A stretch of 64,000 nt of DNA from CAINVV01 sp037137375. GTDB taxonomy: Bacteria; Bacteroidota; Bacteroidia; Bacteroidales; Prolixibacteraceae. Under the pieces are notes generated by a model. It saw only the letters and a program-made list of their open reading frames with translations, searched no databases and was not told where the DNA came from. Where the stretch lies: contig JBAXKJ010000005.1 of the NCBI GenBank assembly GCA_037137375.1, positions 124,001-188,000 on the forward strand, read 5' to 3'. The stretch's first letter is position 1; each line of letters opens with the position of its first letter. Of the stretch, positions 18,067 through 25,904 are shown in pieces. The position numbers and the translations under genes were made by a program.

Positions 18067-18115
18067 TACTCGAATTATGATATTATTATTAATATCTTCG
18101 TGCAATAATTGAGTA
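18067..18115 (+). promoter_or_regulatory. Putative promoter and operator of hicAB
   Basis: An imperfect inverted repeat, TACTCGAATTAT (18067-18078) and ATAATTGAGTA (18105-18115), flanks an AT-rich spacer with a near-consensus -7 element TATCTTCG (18093-18100). The right arm touches the ATG at 18116. HicB proteins with an HTH domain commonly repress their own promoter; this palindrome is the obvious candidate site. Confidence 0.4.
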
Positions 18116-18736
18116 ATGAAGTATTCTGAACTGGAACAGAAATTAAAAAAACAAGGGTCCCACTGGATAAGGGATGGTAAAAAACACCCTTGGTGGAATA
18201 GTCCGATAACAGGCAAGGAATTTCAAACAGGGCACCATAAAAGTGAAGAGGTGAAACCTGGAACCCTTAATCAAATAGTTAGGGATTCAGGAATCAAATT
18301 AAAAATTTTACAAATCATTGAAATCATGAAAATAGATGTATTCATTGAAAAAGGCTTCGATGGTACTTTTGATGTACATTTTGGGGAACAAACAAACGGC
18401 TTAACATTTAGTCTGCTGGGCCAAGGTAACACTGTACAGGAAGCAATAGGAGATTTTTACAATAGCAGGGATGAAATAAAAGAATATTATATTGAAACAG
18501 GCAAGCCTTTCCCAGAAAATTTGGAGTTTGCTTTCAAATACGATACCGCCTCATTTCTCACCTACTATTCGCATGTATTCTCTCTGGCAGGTCTGGGAAG
18601 ACTTACAGGAGTTGCACAGGGTCAATTGAGTCACTATGTAACTGGCAAGCGTAAACCAAGCCAGAAGACGGTTCAGAAAATAGAAAAATCATTGCACGAA
18701 TTTGCGAAAGAGATAGGTCAGGTTCAGTTAGTTTGA
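18116..18736 (+). CDS. HicA toxin-HicB antitoxin fused in one reading frame
   Basis: The first about 64 residues are a HicA-type mRNA interferase domain: MKYSELEQKLKKQGSHWIR, a catalytic-type His in KKHPWW, then GHHKSEEVKPGTLNQIV. From Met71 the sequence is a HicB antitoxin: a partial RNase H-like fold followed by a C-terminal HTH (GRLTGVAQGQLSHYVTGKRKPS) as in Bacteroidota HicB. Normally these are two overlapping genes. Here residues 61-70 (IKLKILQIIE) join them. An internal ATG at 18326 could still produce free HicB. In another frame, TAA and TGA stops lie at the junction, so a single-base indel in the A/T-rich joint would create this fusion. It is either a natural fusion, a decayed toxin, or a sequence error. 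Confidence 0.85.
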   Translation: MKYSELEQKLKKQGSHWIRDGKKHPWWNSPITGKEFQTGHHKSEEVKPGTLNQIVRDSGIKLKILQIIEIMKIDVFIEKGFDGTFDVHFGEQTNGLTFSLLGQGNTVQEAIGDFYNSRDEIKEYYIETGKPFPENLEFAFKYDTASFLTYYSHVFSLAGLGRLTGVAQGQLSHYVTGKRKPSQKTVQKIEKSLHEFAKEIGQVQLV

Positions 18737-19063
18737 TTTACTAAGTTACGATAAAGAACCAAAAAAAATCGAACCCGGACTTTTTGAAATATTCTTAATT
18801 GGATATTGACCCCTATGATAAAAACCCAATAATCCATTTCAAATTAGGATCATCTTTTGTCCTCTTGGTTTTGGGTCGCAGCAAAACCTTTGGAAACAAC
18901 CTCGGACTCTCTCCGGTTGATTAGTATTTTGAAGGAAAATCGCCGGATTTGGTAACCATATCGTGGCAAAAGCAGTCATTATTTCTCTCCTTCGCGAGGT
19001 TGAAATGGAACTTCTAACCGCGACAAACCTCAACCAAAACAATTTCATATAATTGCATCGCGG
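18737..19063. other. Gene-free stretch after hicAB
   Basis: No convincing gene is seen in these 327 bases. A 9-bp inverted repeat, TAACCGCGA (19015-19023) and TCGCGGTTA (19058-19066), overlaps the stop codon of the kinase-cyclase gene; its 34-nt loop and lack of a T-run make it a weak terminator candidate. Confidence 0.5.
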
Positions 19064-22000
19064 TTACTTGACCGTCTCCACGAAGTACATGTCAACATTT
19101 TTGTAACTTTTGACATCAATTTTTCCACGACGGGTGCATTTAAACTCCTCCTTAACATAGGCGTAGGTGGTGCCGGAAATATTTATCCGGCCAGCTTCCC
19201 CGTTGGATTCAATCCTGGATGCAAGGTTCACTGTTCCTCCCCAGATGTCGTAGGCAAACTTATTTTTTCCGACGATTCCAGCAATTACAGGCCCTGTATG
19301 AATCCCAACTCTTGCTTCAAAATAGAAATCGCTCCCTTCAGAGATTCTTTTTTGCTTTACTTCTTCTAAAAATGCCGTCATATCAATTGCTGCACGGATA
19401 ATTCTAACTTCATCATTCATGCCTGGAACAGGGATACCGCTGGCTGCCATGTAGGAATCGCCAATGGTTTTTATCTTTTCAATGCCATGCCGTTCGGCAA
19501 TCTCGTCAAAGCGGCTGAAGATAAAATCAAGCTCCTCAACCAATTTCTTTGGTTTAACCTCTTTGGTGCGCAGAGTAAAATCCTTAAAATCAGTAAATAA
19601 TACAGATGCTTTAGGGAAATATCGTGCTTCAACAGCTCCCGCATTTTTTAACTCTTCGGCCACTTTTGCAGGCAGGATATTTTTCAGGAGGCTTTCAGAA
19701 AGATCCCTCTCTTTAATCAAATCGGAGGTTCGTTGCTTTACTTGTGACTCCAGGCTATCATATAGCAAAGCATTTTGCAGCGAGACAGAGAGTTGAGACG
19801 AAAGAAGATTGAGCAGATCAACACTATCCTCAGTAAATGCATTGACAATATGATCATTGACCAAATATATCATCCCAAGTATTTTACCCTGATTGACGAC
19901 AGGACTGCAAAAAACTGACTTGCTCTTGAGTTGTTTTATCATTTCGTCCTGGGAAAATTTCCCAACATTTGATGCATCACCCAAAACGACAGCCTTGGCT
20001 GTTCGATCGGCATATTGCACTATTTTGAGGGACAATGGACATTCTACCCTGGCCATTTTGGATACGTCAATCATTTCAGTTGATGTGCTTTCCGGATTGG
20101 AGATGTCACTATAAGCCCTGATGAACCAATCGTTCTCCTCCCTGATCAGAAACCAGCCCTTGTTGGCTCCTGCATTTTCCAGTAATAAGGACATCATTCT
20201 GAGCAACAGATCATCCAAAACTATTACCCCGGAGATCAATTGAGACGCCTTGTATATAGTTGAAATATTAAGATTTGCGGCGGTAAGGGTGGTTGATCTG
20301 GTAATTGAATCTCCTCCTGACTGGTTGCTGGGCAAGAGGTGGTAATTACTGTATTTTTTTTGAAGAAAGGTGACCTTCGACAAGGCACCATAAGAATAAT
20401 AATTACTGATTGCTTTTTTAAGGTAATAAATCAAAGATTCCACCAGTCCTAGCTCGTCAAGATAGGATGCATATCGTTCGCAAGCCAGTGCACACTCCTG
20501 GGTCAAACCATTGGCTCCGGACTGATGAATAGATTGTTCATAAAAATCACGGGCTTTCTGCTTATTGCCCTTATAGCGGTTTACCTCAGCAAGGATGAGT
20601 AAGTATTTACTGTCGTAGGAGAAAGGTGCAAATTTTTTATACCATTTTATTTTTTGAAGGCAAATTGCCACCTCTAAACGCGCGGAGATCTTCTGGCTTC
20701 TATTCATTTTAGAAAGCCTGGCAAGAATGATTAAAGCATTATAAAAATAATAGGCACCAATATGGAACAAAGCAATTCCGGCATCTTTGTAGTTTTTTGC
20801 TATTTGAGCAACGACAGCTGACTGATCATACTGTTCAAAACAATAGTACATCATCATCTGATACACTCCAACCTTAAAAATCCCGTTGAGGTCATTTGTT
20901 TTTATCTGATAATCAAAAGATTCGTCGTAATCAAAATAACTCCCCTTGATTTTCCCGCAATTGTAGGTGGGATCCATCAAGTGACTGATTGTCTGTCTAA
21001 TAGAAGAGACGGCTACTGCAGTATTCTTTTGATTGATCACATTCAAAACTGCATGGTCATACACCTCCACTTCCTCATAAAACTGATTAAGCGGTGTTCC
21101 GGCGAAGAGATGCATGAAACAATACACTTCTGCTCCATAAGCAGCAAAGACGTAATCTCCGGCCTCCACCCCACGGAGATAGATCTCGCTCGTTGTTGAT
21201 TGGGATTCGGGTAACGGCATCGACCAGTGTCTAACAAAAACATTGCTGATCAAGTGGGCTTTGGCAAATTCCTCCCGTGCATCATATTTTTCGACAATGT
21301 CTTTGGCCAATTGTGCATATAATGCCCCATGTCTCATTTCTCCTGTTACGCCACAAAGAACAAGCCCGTAACCACCATAACCACTGGAAGAGGCAGAGGT
21401 ATTTCCATATTTTACAGACAACCTTACCTGCTCAAATATCAGGATGGGGTTCAGATTTGGTAATCCAATATAAGTAGGACCATTGAGATAAGTGAGCATT
21501 TGGATGGCAGCCAGTTTGACGGGATCAGTCATGAGTGGTTTATCCAGCAATGATTGCATGGTCTCATTTCTCAAAGTCCACCTCGTTTTGAGGAAAGAAA
21601 GTATGATTGTGCGCTTGCCTGGGTTTTTGGGTAAAAACACACCCAGTTGTTCTAAATAGGCAAGTCCGGCATAAATGCTATCAATTAATTGATTTTGAGC
21701 ATGGTATACCAATACTCTGAGCTTGTACGCGACATCTGTATCAAGAACTGTTTTGGCATGCTTTAATATTTCATCAATGTGTTGATGTGCTTCTTCAAAA
21801 TCAGTTTTTAAAAAGGCATTCTCTGCAATTTCATTGAACAACGTGAGGGAAATATTATAGGCTATTTCCCAATGATTTGGGGGCAATAAGGAATAACCGG
21901 TTTTTGCATATTTTAATCCGATATCATATGCAGCAGCATTCCTTGCCATCTTCGCTGCTGCAATATTCAGATCAACCAAAAGATCTTTTTCCTTGCTGGA

Positions 22001-24169
22001 GGAGATGCTTTTTAACCCATTGTTCAACTGGTCAACGACATCAAATTGGAGATCACTTTTCCCTTCTTTCAAAGCAATTGACTGTAATGTACGGCCAATA
22101 CTCAGATGGATATCACTTCTTTCATCTTCAGCCAGATTTTGATAAGCAGCTTGCTGGATCCGGTCGTGCACGAATTGATATAAACCCTTCTCTTTACTGG
22201 TTAGATTTCTGATCACCAGTCCGTTGATAATTGCTTCATCTAATCCCCTATCAGAAAGCTCATTCGAAATAGAGATGACTTTTTCAAGAATCTGCCGATC
22301 GAAATTATTCCCAATACAGGAAGCATATTTCAATACAGTGGATGCCTCATTGCTTAATTTTGTCAACTTGGCAGTCATATATTCCACTACATTGTTAGAA
22401 GATTCTTCCAGGATAATTTTATCCGTGTTCCATTTCCATTTTCGACTGTTTGGGTCAATAAAAATGGCACTGTTTTCGTGTAATCCCCTTAATAGCTGAA
22501 GTGTAAAAAAAGCATTGCCGTTTGTCTTCTGGTAAATGAGGGCAGCTAGTTCCTTCACTTCCTCTTCAGCACCAAAACAGTCGTGGCACAATTCCGTCAC
22601 ATCCGGCAAAGTAAGATCATCCAGTATTATTTCTTCAGATCCGAGACCTGAATCTTTCAATGACCTGAGCATAACAGCAAGAGGATGAGCTTCATGAACT
22701 TCATTATCACGGTAGGTGCCAACTATAAGGATCTCTTTGTTGGATGCTTCCTGTAACAGGTTTTGCAGAATTGTAATGGAACCCAAATCGGCCCACTGGA
22801 GGTCATCTATTAAAAACACCGTTGGATGATCTACGGTGCCCAAGGAGATTATAAACTTGACAAATGCATTATTGAAGCGGTTTTGGCTCTCTGTACTGCT
22901 CATCACAGGAACTTCTTCCATTGGACCCGTCAGCAATTCCAGATTGGGAATAATGTCGACAATCACTTTTCCGGATCTACCAAGGGCCTTTCTAAAACGG
23001 CTTGACCAAAACGCTACACTTTCATCTTCTTGAACCAGAATATTGTCAATGTGGGATTGAAGTCCGTAAATAAGAGCTGAATAGGGGATGTTCTTTTGTA
23101 AATGATCGAACTTACCTTCAATGAAATGGCATCCTTTGCTGTGTGCAATTTCTTTAAGTTTAAGGGCAAGCCTGGTTTTTCCGGTACCTGACCTGCCATT
23201 GATCAGAATAAGGGATTTGGAATAATTTAAGCCATCAAATGCACGCTCAAGTTGACGAATTTCCTTGTCCCTGCCATAGAGCCGATCAGGAATACGCAAT
23301 TGATTGCTCACATCAAATTGACCTAATTTATACGTTTTCTGATCAATGATTGAGCTATTGCTTTCAAAGATCTCATCAGATTTTAACAAGTCAAATAATA
23401 ACCCTGATGCACTTTGATACCTGTCGTCGGGGTTCTTTGACATTAGTTTTGCTACAATCCTGGAAAAAAGAACCTGGACAGAAGTAAAGTTAACATGCAA
23501 TGATGGGATGTCTGCAGCGATATGTTTATGAATCAACGATAGGGATTCTTCTCCTGTATAAGGTAATTGACCGCTGGCAAGATGGTAAAAAGTGACTCCT
23601 AAAGAATAGAAGTCCGTACGGTAATCCACATGACGGTTCACTCTGCCGGTCTGTTCCGGGGATATGTAATCAAGTGTTCCATCAAGTTCAGCCATGGGAA
23701 CGATGTTCGAGTGACCTCCTATCTTGTCACTAAGACCCAGGTCAATCAGGGTTGCCAATCCTGTTTTTTCATTGATAATGATATTGCTTGGCTTGATATC
23801 TTTGTGAAAAAAGCCTGCATCATGCAAGTCTTTCAAGGCCTCCGCAATATGAAAAGAAAGTTTGATAATGGTTGCAAAATCAAGATTCCCCTCGGCAATT
23901 TTATCCTGAAGATCAATCCCATTTACGAAAGACCTGACGAGAACCTCTTTATTACCTAATCTGTCAAGCCTGACTCCTTTGGCCACTCTTGAAGATTGAA
24001 TATGATCTGAAATGGAGAGTTCGTTCCTCAGCCTTTGGATTTCTCCAGCATTGACATGAGGGTTATTTGGAACTTTGTAAATGACCTCACAGTTTGCCTC
24101 CAAATCAAAATCCTTGTAGAATGTATAATTTCTATTCTCTTTGAAAATATTGTATGGGAGACGTATCAT
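19064..24169 (-). CDS. Giant signalling protein: Ser/Thr kinase, ATPase, GAF, adenylate cyclase
   Basis: A 1701-residue cytoplasmic signal protein. Residues 1-265 are a eukaryotic-like Ser/Thr kinase (Lys32, HKDIKPSN at 122-129, DLG at 143-145). Residues about 295-640 are a STAND-like ATPase (Walker A GRSGTGKT 325-332, Walker B VFLIDD 451-456). About 640-1300 is alpha-helical, TPR-like. A GAF domain (1302-1468) and a signalling helix ending LLKNILPAKVAEELK lead to a class III cyclase (1521-1701). The cyclase keeps metal Asp1527 and Asp1571, base-selecting Lys1567 and Asp1641 (adenylate type), Asn1648 and Arg1652, so it should make cAMP. Known relatives usually end in a histidine kinase or carry no cyclase. 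It starts 3 bp after the lipoxygenase-like gene and is surely co-transcribed. Confidence 0.92.
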   Translation of the reverse strand: MIRLPYNIFKENRNYTFYKDFDLEANCEVIYKVPNNPHVNAGEIQRLRNELSISDHIQSSRVAKGVRLDRLGNKEVLVRSFVNGIDLQDKIAEGNLDFATIIKLSFHIAEALKDLHDAGFFHKDIKPSNIIINEKTGLATLIDLGLSDKIGGHSNIVPMAELDGTLDYISPEQTGRVNRHVDYRTDFYSLGVTFYHLASGQLPYTGEESLSLIHKHIAADIPSLHVNFTSVQVLFSRIVAKLMSKNPDDRYQSASGLLFDLLKSDEIFESNSSIIDQKTYKLGQFDVSNQLRIPDRLYGRDKEIRQLERAFDGLNYSKSLILINGRSGTGKTRLALKLKEIAHSKGCHFIEGKFDHLQKNIPYSALIYGLQSHIDNILVQEDESVAFWSSRFRKALGRSGKVIVDIIPNLELLTGPMEEVPVMSSTESQNRFNNAFVKFIISLGTVDHPTVFLIDDLQWADLGSITILQNLLQEASNKEILIVGTYRDNEVHEAHPLAVMLRSLKDSGLGSEEIILDDLTLPDVTELCHDCFGAEEEVKELAALIYQKTNGNAFFTLQLLRGLHENSAIFIDPNSRKWKWNTDKIILEESSNNVVEYMTAKLTKLSNEASTVLKYASCIGNNFDRQILEKVISISNELSDRGLDEAIINGLVIRNLTSKEKGLYQFVHDRIQQAAYQNLAEDERSDIHLSIGRTLQSIALKEGKSDLQFDVVDQLNNGLKSISSSKEKDLLVDLNIAAAKMARNAAAYDIGLKYAKTGYSLLPPNHWEIAYNISLTLFNEIAENAFLKTDFEEAHQHIDEILKHAKTVLDTDVAYKLRVLVYHAQNQLIDSIYAGLAYLEQLGVFLPKNPGKRTIILSFLKTRWTLRNETMQSLLDKPLMTDPVKLAAIQMLTYLNGPTYIGLPNLNPILIFEQVRLSVKYGNTSASSSGYGGYGLVLCGVTGEMRHGALYAQLAKDIVEKYDAREEFAKAHLISNVFVRHWSMPLPESQSTTSEIYLRGVEAGDYVFAAYGAEVYCFMHLFAGTPLNQFYEEVEVYDHAVLNVINQKNTAVAVSSIRQTISHLMDPTYNCGKIKGSYFDYDESFDYQIKTNDLNGIFKVGVYQMMMYYCFEQYDQSAVVAQIAKNYKDAGIALFHIGAYYFYNALIILARLSKMNRSQKISARLEVAICLQKIKWYKKFAPFSYDSKYLLILAEVNRYKGNKQKARDFYEQSIHQSGANGLTQECALACERYASYLDELGLVESLIYYLKKAISNYYSYGALSKVTFLQKKYSNYHLLPSNQSGGDSITRSTTLTAANLNISTIYKASQLISGVIVLDDLLLRMMSLLLENAGANKGWFLIREENDWFIRAYSDISNPESTSTEMIDVSKMARVECPLSLKIVQYADRTAKAVVLGDASNVGKFSQDEMIKQLKSKSVFCSPVVNQGKILGMIYLVNDHIVNAFTEDSVDLLNLLSSQLSVSLQNALLYDSLESQVKQRTSDLIKERDLSESLLKNILPAKVAEELKNAGAVEARYFPKASVLFTDFKDFTLRTKEVKPKKLVEELDFIFSRFDEIAERHGIEKIKTIGDSYMAASGIPVPGMNDEVRIIRAAIDMTAFLEEVKQKRISEGSDFYFEARVGIHTGPVIAGIVGKNKFAYDIWGGTVNLASRIESNGEAGRINISGTTYAYVKEEFKCTRRGKIDVKSYKNVDMYFVETVK

Positions 24170-24172
24170 GTA

Positions 24173-25591
24173 CTAAAATTGAATGCTAATCGATATATCT
24201 TTCAGCTCCATGTATTTTTTAACCGGCATTGTCTTGTCGACTTCTGCCAAATCCTGAAGAAAATTTGATTGAAGCTTCTGAAGTTCAGCTGTTTCAAACT
24301 GATAATCGACATCTACAAGCCTTGTAACTGTCCAGTCATTGAAAAATAACTTCCATTCAAGCGCATATTTAAACACATCCTTTAATCGTGCCTGATCTTT
24401 TACCTTGAAAGTATCATTCTTCGTTGCAGGTGGCGGGACACGCATTCTTAGTGGCATCCTGTTAATAGGAATCGTACCATAAGCATGATGATCAGTTGCA
24501 TGCGCAACGGAAAGATCCCACATCACCTTTGCTAAGGTGCCCGATAGGTTGCCTCCCTTGAAAATTTCAGTACCATTAGGGAACCCTGGCAACCATATTG
24601 AAATATAGTCGGCCCATTTTTTGATGTCTTCAAATTCGTTGTCAGGAATATGTTTGACAACTTCATCGGTAAATTTCTTAAAGGCATTGTAATAAATCAT
24701 CAGAAAATCATTGTATTCTGAATGAATCTCTCCGGGTAAAATGGTCCATGTGAAAGGAGGATAAGAGGAATTCCCTTCAATACCGTGATAGCCGGAAACA
24801 AGCAAAGTCAACAACCCTTCCTGGGGCCCGCAAAAGCCGGTATAAAGATATTTCTGATCATTGGCTACAGGAGAGTTCCTACTTTCAAGTACACTATCAT
24901 TTAGAGTAAGTGTAAATTGGAAATGAGGGAATAGAAGCTTAAAAACTGTGTTGTCAACTGGCAGGGAAGTTTTGGTTATGGCATTGATCGAGTCGAAAGG
25001 GAAATGCAAAATTGGATGAGTAGAGAGCAAAATACGATAAGTAGCTCCCATCATGGCATAATTTTTGGCAAGATCCCAGGCCTGTCCATCCAAAGGGGTA
25101 GTCAACAGATCTGTTTCATAAATGTATATCCCATGGAGATTAAGCCTATACTCATTTTCTTTCCTACTCAGAAGTACCACAGTACTGGCAGCATACAATC
25201 CTTTGAAAGGGACTACCTCCTTCATACAGATAAAATCTGCGACGTAGTACTTTGTATTGGCGTCCTTTTTATCAAGCAAACTCTTAAAGACAATCTGCAA
25301 GTTATTGTCAATGACAGGATTTAAGAATTTAGCGAGAGGGGTAGTCAGAATCTGGTCGCAAAATATTTCATCGGACAGAATCTCCCATGTTGGATTCTTC
25401 CAAGCTTTATACAGTGCTGTTGGCCAGTAAAACAGGGTATTTCTGATATATCTCAACCCAATATTCCAGAACCAGGCTTTCCTTTCTTCATCCGGAACAT
25501 GAACTACTGCGGGCGCCTCTCCAAAGGGATGGGACGGACTAGGCTGAGGCCAGGGACCTTTGCGGTCATAAAGGTATTTCGGATCTTTCAT
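24173..25591 (-). CDS. Lipoxygenase-family protein with incomplete iron site
   Basis: A 472-residue homologue of the lipoxygenase catalytic domain without the N-terminal extension. Shared features are DGQAWDLAK (169-176), STHPILHFPF (190-199) and KLLFPHFQFTLTLND (218-232), matching the first metal helix and the region after it, then SVAHATDHHAYG (361-371) for the second. Of the five expected iron ligands, His192, His364 and a His at 368 (the variable fourth position) are present. The first His is replaced by Ile187, and the chain ends in Phe472 instead of Ile. It is probably not a normal dioxygenase; a ligand-binding, regulatory or altered-chemistry role is possible. It is translated just before the kinase-cyclase gene, suggesting a partner role. 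Confidence 0.75.
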   Translation of the reverse strand: MKDPKYLYDRKGPWPQPSPSHPFGEAPAVVHVPDEERKAWFWNIGLRYIRNTLFYWPTALYKAWKNPTWEILSDEIFCDQILTTPLAKFLNPVIDNNLQIVFKSLLDKKDANTKYYVADFICMKEVVPFKGLYAASTVVLLSRKENEYRLNLHGIYIYETDLLTTPLDGQAWDLAKNYAMMGATYRILLSTHPILHFPFDSINAITKTSLPVDNTVFKLLFPHFQFTLTLNDSVLESRNSPVANDQKYLYTGFCGPQEGLLTLLVSGYHGIEGNSSYPPFTWTILPGEIHSEYNDFLMIYYNAFKKFTDEVVKHIPDNEFEDIKKWADYISIWLPGFPNGTEIFKGGNLSGTLAKVMWDLSVAHATDHHAYGTIPINRMPLRMRVPPPATKNDTFKVKDQARLKDVFKYALEWKLFFNDWTVTRLVDVDYQFETAELQKLQSNFLQDLAEVDKTMPVKKYMELKDISISIQF

Positions 25592-25904
25592 AAGATAGTA
25601 TTTTGTTTAATTAGACAATTGCAATATCCGCTGGTTTTAATAATTCCAATCTTTTTACGTTGGTTCCTAACTAATTGAGTACAAAAAATAATATTTATTT
25701 GGATCAAATATAAATAATAATTTTATTGACACTTATTATGTTCATATATTTTTATATCAATCACGTGCGGGTATCTGGAAAATTAGGGGGGCTTCAAGAT
25801 TGTTGACCGATTTGAAACATCAATCCTTTTATTTCGTTTGTTTGACAAAATGCCCGTTTGAAAAAAATGTTACAAGAGTCTGTTTTCCGTTTAAATAGCT
25901 GGCA
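25592..25904. other. Divergent control region between the two lipoxygenase-family genes
   Basis: These 313 AT-rich bases separate two divergently transcribed lipoxygenase-family genes and must hold both promoters. I see no full TAnnTTTG element at good spacing on either strand. A run of six G (25783-25788) and a TTTCGTTTGTTTG segment near 25833 stand out. No gene is visible. Confidence 0.6.

Noticed and set aside
19015..19066. Terminator of the kinase-cyclase gene
   Set aside because: The 9-bp arms are 34 nt apart, overlap the stop codon and lack a T-run; too weak to call.
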